NCBI GenBank assembly: GCA_009925875.1
Contig: RFQD01000041.1
Location: 1 to 9,487 of the forward strand
From: Microbacteriaceae bacterium
Lineage (GTDB): Bacteria; Actinomycetota; Actinomycetes; Actinomycetales; Microbacteriaceae
Direction of reading: 5' to 3'
DNA length: 9,487 nucleotides
Under the pieces are notes generated by a model. It was not told the DNA's origin and searched no databases. It saw only the letters and a program-made list of their open reading frames with translations. A program made the translations under genes and the position numbers. Below, one piece after another: positions 6,648-9,487 of this stretch (position 1 is its first letter; every line of letters begins with the position of its first letter).

Positions 6648-7855
6648 GATTCTACCTTTCGGGTTGAGTTCGCCTCATGCGTGCCGTTGCTCGTCGCATC
6701 GAGCGTCCCGTGCGCGAGGGTCACCACGAGCGGAGTCACGGCGATTCCCGATGGAGTCACGGCAATTGCGTATCCGCGTTCGAGGGTCGATTGAGGCGAC
6801 AGCGCGCGAACGTGACTGCGCAGCGATTGTGTTTCGACTCGCGCATCGTCGAGCGCACGCGACGCGAGTTCAAAGCCTCGCTGCACTGTGCGAACGAGCT
6901 CCTCGGCACGCTGGTCGATGATCCACGCGCTGCCGGCGAGCACCGGACGGCTGCGCACCTGCTCCAGTCGTTCGAGGTTCATGCGCACAAAATTGCTGGC
7001 CGCCTGAAACGCGCGGTTACGCAGGTCTGACACGAGAACCAATTCTTCGTTGACATCGGGTACAACGCGCTTGGCCGCGTCGGTGGGGGTGGATGCCCGC
7101 AAATCCGCCACCAGGTCAAGTAGAGGTTGATCGGGCTCGTGCCCAATCGCACTCACGACCGGGGTGGTGGCGGCGGCCACCGCGCGCACGAGTCCTTCGT
7201 CACTGAAGGGCAGCAGGTTTTGGAAGTCTCCGCCGCCGCGAGCGATGATGATCACGTCAACCGTCGGGTCGGCATCGAGTCGCTCGAGTGCCGCGATGAT
7301 CGCGGCGGCGGCCTGATCGCCCTGCACGGGCGTGTACTCTCGCGTGAAGACCACCTGCGGCCAGCGCAGTTCGGCGTTTCGAATGACGTCGCGTTCGGCA
7401 TCCGAATCTTTGCCCGTAATCAAACCGATGTTCTGCGGAAGAAACGGCAACGGTCGCTTGCGCGATGCGTCGAACAGCCCTTCGGCGGCGAGTTTGCGTT
7501 TGAGTTCTTCGAGCTTGGCGAGCACATCACCCAACCCCGCGTGCCGCATTTCGAGCACATTGAGGTTGAGCTGCCCGGTCTTTGCGTAGAAGTCGACGCG
7601 CACGAGGGCGATGACCTTGTCGCCGGCGGTGACGTTGTTCGGTAGCGAAGACTTGACCGAATTCCACGCGTTGATGCTCATCGCCGCTTCGACCGAGGAG
7701 TCTTTGATTTTGCCGAAGATGCCTGTGGCGCGCTCATTCCATTCGACAACTTCACCGATCACCCACAACTGACCGAGCCGGCCAATGTAGGCCTTGAGCT
7801 CGGTGGTGACCATTGAGATGGTCCACGGTTCGTCGGGGCTGGACGCATTCGCCAT
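6644..7855 (-). CDS. xseA: Exodeoxyribonuclease VII large subunit
   Basis: The catalytic subunit of exonuclease VII, a metal-dependent nuclease that cuts single-stranded DNA into short oligonucleotides from either end. 403 aa is in the usual range. An OB-fold (about 14-102, with [11 protein letters not shown] and [10 protein letters not shown]) precedes the nuclease core: [15 protein letters not shown] (143-157), the RGGG motif (206-209), [30 protein letters not shown] (232-261), a long helical region, and [13 protein letters not shown] (352-364), the conserved C-terminal block. The usual RGGGSxEDL reads RGGGDFQNL here. The ATG at 7855 has no clear Shine-Dalgarno sequence, but TAATCT ends 6 nt upstream, so it probably heads a leaderless mRNA for the six-gene operon. 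Its stop overlaps the xseB start by 4 bp. Confidence 0.96.
   Translation of the reverse strand: MANASSPDEPWTISMVTTELKAYIGRLGQLWVIGEVVEWNERATGIFGKIKDSSVEAAMSINAWNSVKSSLPNNVTAGDKVIALVRVDFYAKTGQLNLNVLEMRHAGLGDVLAKLEELKRKLAAEGLFDASRKRPLPFLPQNIGLITGKDSDAERDVIRNAELRWPQVVFTREYTPVQGDQAAAAIIAALERLDADPTVDVIIIARGGGDFQNLLPFSDEGLVRAVAAATTPVVSAIGHEPDQPLLDLVADLRASTPTDAAKRVVPDVNEELVLVSDLRNRAFQAASNFVRMNLERLEQVRSRPVLAGSAWIIDQRAEELVRTVQRGFELASRALDDARVETQSLRSHVRALSPQSTLERGYAIAVTPSGIAVTPLVVTLAHGTLDATSNGTHEANSTRKVES
6655..6660 (-). promoter_or_regulatory. Ribosome binding site of xseB
   Basis: On the minus strand GAAAGG, within the end of xseA, ends 7 nt before the GTG at 6647. The spacing favours the GTG over the ATG at 6641. 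Confidence 0.5.
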
Positions 7856-7861
7856 GGCACG

Positions 7862-7867
7862 AGATTA
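7862..7867 (-). promoter_or_regulatory. -10 element for leaderless xseA operon
   Basis: On the minus strand TAATCT, the closest to consensus of the five -10 boxes seen here, ends 6 nt before the xseA ATG (intervening CGTGCC). It occupies the place where an ispH -35 would be, 17 bp from the ispH -10. It is the only evident promoter for the six-gene operon. Confidence 0.55.
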
Positions 7868-7884
7868 CCGCCTGCCAACGACCG

Positions 7885-7890
7885 TAGACT
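7885..7890 (+). promoter_or_regulatory. -10 element for leaderless ispH
   Basis: TAGACT matches TANNNT and ends 7 nt before the GTG at 7898. The hexamer is followed directly by a near-copy, TAGACC. It lies 17 bp from the opposing xseA -10, at that promoter's -35 position. No Shine-Dalgarno sequence precedes the GTG. Confidence 0.55.
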
Positions 7891-7897
7891 TAGACCT

Positions 7898-8920
7898 GTG
7901 AATGCGACGCCGGTGGGACTGGGAATACCAAAGCGGAAGCCGGCAAACCCGGTCATTCCCAACGTCGACGTCGGTGCCCCGAAGCGCGTCTTGCTGGCGG
8001 CACCTCGCGGTTACTGCGCCGGGGTGGATCGTGCGGTCATCGCCGTCGAGAAGGCACTCGAGAACTTTGGCGCCCCCGTGTATGTGCGCAAGCAAATCGT
8101 GCACAACGTGCACGTCGTGTCGGAGCTCGAATCGCGTGGAGCTGTGTTCGTCGACGAGGTGGATGAGGTTCCTGAAGGGTCACTCCTCGTCTTCAGTGCA
8201 CACGGGGTGTCTCCCGCGGTCACTTCAGCGGCCGCCAGTAGAAACTTGCAAACCATCGATGCGACCTGCCCTTTGGTGACGAAGGTGCACCGTGAGGTGC
8301 AACGGTTTGATCGCGACAGCGTCGAAATTTTGTTTATCGGTCACGCCGGACACGAAGAAGTCGAAGGCACCATGGGCGAAGCGCCTGGCCGCGTCACCCT
8401 CGTCGACGGCCCCGCCGCGGCAGCCACCGTGACGGTGAATGATCCCGACAACGTGGTGTGGCTCTCGCAGACCACACTGTCCGTTGACGAAACGATGGAA
8501 ACGGTCGCCCGTTTGCGCGAACGATTCCCCAACCTGCAAGACCCGCCGAGTGACGACATTTGCTACGCCACGCAAAACCGCCAAGTCGCCATCAAGAAGG
8601 TGGCGCCGGATGCCGACCTCGTGATTGTCGTGGGTTCGGCCAACTCGTCGAACTCCGTTCGACTGGTCGAGGTTGCGCTCGAATACGGCGCAAAGGCGGC
8701 GCACCGCGTGGACTTTGCGCATGAAATCGATCCGGCGTGGTTCGACTCCGTCGCGTCGGTGGGAGTCACGAGCGGGGCATCCGTGCCGGAGGAACTCGTC
8801 GAGGAACTTCTTGCCGTGCTCGCGACGGGTGGCTACACGGATGTCGTCGAGGTGAAGACGGCCGAAGAAGACCTCATCTTCTCTTTGCCCAAAGAGTTGC
8901 GCCCTAGTCGGCAGGGCTAA
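7898..8920 (+). CDS. ispH: 4-hydroxy-3-methylbut-2-enyl diphosphate reductase
   Basis: The last enzyme of the MEP (non-mevalonate) isoprenoid pathway; it reduces HMBPP to IPP and DMAPP using a [4Fe-4S] cluster, in the cytoplasm. 340 aa. The three cluster cysteines are C40 ([12 protein letters not shown]), C124 ([11 protein letters not shown]) and C222 ([11 protein letters not shown]). Substrate-binding residues are H70 (IVHN), H102 (SAHGVSP), H152 and E154 (GHEEVEGT), T193 (SQTTLS) and the SANSSNS loop (247-253). The N-terminus before the first core strand is about 28 residues longer than in E. coli IspH and Pro/Gly/Val-rich. The start is a GTG supported by the leaderless -10 at 7885. The final codons (CGG CAG GGC TAA) form the first unit of a 17-bp tandem repeat. 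It supplies precursors for the prenyl synthase encoded at 871-1653, though the two genes are not in one operon. Confidence 0.96.
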   Translation: MNATPVGLGIPKRKPANPVIPNVDVGAPKRVLLAAPRGYCAGVDRAVIAVEKALENFGAPVYVRKQIVHNVHVVSELESRGAVFVDEVDEVPEGSLLVFSAHGVSPAVTSAAASRNLQTIDATCPLVTKVHREVQRFDRDSVEILFIGHAGHEEVEGTMGEAPGRVTLVDGPAAAATVTVNDPDNVVWLSQTTLSVDETMETVARLRERFPNLQDPPSDDICYATQNRQVAIKKVAPDADLVIVVGSANSSNSVRLVEVALEYGAKAAHRVDFAHEIDPAWFDSVASVGVTSGASVPEELVEELLAVLATGGYTDVVEVKTAEEDLIFSLPKELRPSRQG

Positions 8921-8976
8921 CGGGCCGGCAGGGCTAACGGACCCGCAAGGCGAGCCGACCGGCAGGGCTAGTTGGC
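8909..8976 (+). repeat. Four tandem 17-bp units spanning the ispH / membrane-protein 3' ends
   Basis: Units start at 8909, 8926, 8943 and 8960. Unit 1 is CGGCAGGGCTAACGGGC; unit 2 differs at one base, unit 4 at three (positions 12-14), and unit 3 is degenerate (12 of 17 match unit 2). Unit 1 carries the ispH stop (GGC TAA) and unit 4 carries, on the minus strand, the stop of the convergent gene (CTA, 8968-8970). The array thus fills the whole intergenic space and both stop codons. Confidence 0.75.
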
Positions 8977-8980
8977 CGGC
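8954..8980. terminator. GC-rich hairpin at the ispH / membrane-protein junction
   Basis: GCCGACCGGC (8954-8963) can pair with GTTGGCCGGC (8971-8980) around a 7-nt loop, with one A-C mismatch and two G-U pairs in the plus-strand RNA. The stop codon of the convergent gene lies in the loop. No T-run follows on either side. It may terminate ispH transcription, but the repeat-rich GC background makes fortuitous pairing possible. Confidence 0.35.
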
Positions 8981-9459
8981 GCGATCGTGGGGAGTCCGGA
9001 TTCGCTGACGCGCTGCATCCACATGGTCAGTTCGGTCACGAAAGCCTGATCTTGAGATATGGCGTAGGCCACCAGAATCGTTGAGGTGACGGTCGAGAGT
9101 AGCCAGCCGACAACGGGAACCCACACCGCCCGGCGGTTGGCATTCATGCGCGTCACCGACCACCACACGGTAAATCCCAGCAGGGCCGCATCGATGGTCA
9201 TGACGCTCAGCCCGATGACGCGAGCGAGGTCGGCGTCGGGGTAACGTGCCACGGTGAACCCTGGTTGGAGTGCGGCAAATTGCTGGTAAAACTCGCTGAG
9301 GTACTGCTCCATGTTCGTGTATTGCGAGATGGACGACATCACCGTGATGACGGCGAACCCGATGAAGACCCACGTAACGAAACGGTCCATGCGCAACGCG
9401 GGGTCACGCACAATCGGCGTGCGCGAACCCGGTGTCGGTGTGTTCTGCGGGGCAGACAC
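8968..9459 (-). CDS. Small three-helix membrane protein of unknown function
   Basis: A 163-aa protein with three predicted membrane helices: about 27-45 (FVTWVFIGFAVITVMSSIS), 80-102 (RVIGLSVMTIDAALLGFTVWW) and 111-133 (VWVPVVGWLLSTVTSTILVAY). Helices 1 and 2 are separated by a polar segment of about 34 residues. A Pro/Thr-rich, basic N-terminus (TPTPGSRTPIVRDPALR) precedes helix 1 and is probably cytoplasmic. No catalytic motif is seen. It may belong to a small membrane family found beside ispH in Microbacteriaceae (I have DUF6264 in mind, not verified). The start is a GTG at 9459; there is no leaderless -10 and only a weak ribosome site, and the Met at residue 24 would keep all helices, so the start is uncertain. 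It converges on ispH and its stop lies in the tandem repeat. Confidence 0.75.
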   Translation of the reverse strand: MSAPQNTPTPGSRTPIVRDPALRMDRFVTWVFIGFAVITVMSSISQYTNMEQYLSEFYQQFAALQPGFTVARYPDADLARVIGLSVMTIDAALLGFTVWWSVTRMNANRRAVWVPVVGWLLSTVTSTILVAYAISQDQAFVTELTMWMQRVSESGLPTIAPAN

Positions 9460-9462
9460 GTC

Positions 9463-9487
9463 TTACTTGCCTGAGTGCCCGGCGGAA
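9463..9487 (-). CDS. Possible 3' end of a further minus-strand gene (partial)
   Basis: One minus-strand frame is open from the window edge to a TAA at 9465-9463, reading SAGHSGK before the stop. That would leave a 3-bp gap to the GTG at 9459, as in a tight operon, and would explain why the membrane-protein gene shows no -10 element of its own. Seven codons are far too few to prove coding. Confidence 0.2.

Noticed and set aside
8909..8976. Tandem repeat as a CRISPR array or iteron-type origin
   Set aside because: The 17-bp units are head to tail without spacers, only four in number, and sit between two ordinary gene ends with no cas, replication or partition gene nearby.
8225..9373. Long minus-strand open frame (382 codons) antisense to ispH and overlapping the membrane-protein gene in another frame
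   Set aside because: Its product is rich in Arg, His and Gly with no domain, the typical look of an antisense shadow of a GC-rich gene. It conflicts with ispH, whose cysteines and motifs are intact, and it crosses the tandem repeat junction.
1..9487. tRNA, rRNA, riboswitch, insertion sequence or phage attachment site
   Set aside because: No cloverleaf-like segment, transposase, terminal inverted repeats or long untranslated leader was seen; every gap between genes is under 100 bp.

Overview
The window is a compact, GC-rich (about 60% by eye, not counted) stretch of core chromosome from an actinobacterium, most likely a member of the Microbacteriaceae. The evidence is the content and order of the genes. 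A divergent hemolysin III/short-chain Z-prenyl synthase pair, then PIN-PhoH (phoH2), fumC, DUF4245, xseB, xseA and ispH follow the same order as the Mycobacterium tuberculosis Rv1085c-Rv1110 region (recalled, not searched), with several genes missing. A carbonic anhydrase sits where M. tuberculosis has glpX. I see no mobile element, CRISPR array, tRNA, rRNA or sign of transfer.

Layout, left to right. Positions 1-99 hold the 3' end of an unidentified plus-strand gene, which meets trhA (minus) tail to tail at a hairpin. trhA and uppS are divergent. phoH2 (plus) follows uppS after 89 bp and converges on a six-gene minus-strand operon, xseA-xseB-DUF4245-carbonic anhydrase-fumC-hypothetical (7855 down to 3104). 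The first three junctions in that operon are overlaps of 4, 20 and 4 bp, and the last two are gaps of 75 and 19 bp. ispH (plus) diverges from xseA across only 42 bp and ends in a 17-bp tandem repeat. Beyond the repeat, a small membrane protein gene (minus) converges on ispH. A further minus-strand gene may end at the right edge.

Functions. The genes cover isoprenoid metabolism (IspH makes IPP/DMAPP; the Z-prenyl synthase probably makes Z,E-farnesyl diphosphate on the way to the polyprenyl phosphate cell-wall carrier), DNA repair (exonuclease VII, both subunits), the TCA cycle (fumarase), CO2/bicarbonate exchange (beta-carbonic anhydrase), RNA metabolism (PhoH2) and membrane proteins of uncertain role.

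The most interesting signals are in the control regions. Every gene that appears to head a transcript (trhA, uppS, phoH2, xseA, ispH) has a TANNNT -10 hexamer ending 6-7 nt before its start codon, the signature of leaderless mRNA. Genes inside the operon instead have Shine-Dalgarno sequences or stop/start overlaps. This rule moves the trhA start to the ATG at 801. The xseA and ispH -10 boxes are exactly 17 bp apart, so each lies where the other's -35 would be. All three convergent junctions have stop codons in or beside an inverted repeat. I found no convincing undescribed system: this is a mostly ordinary housekeeping region.
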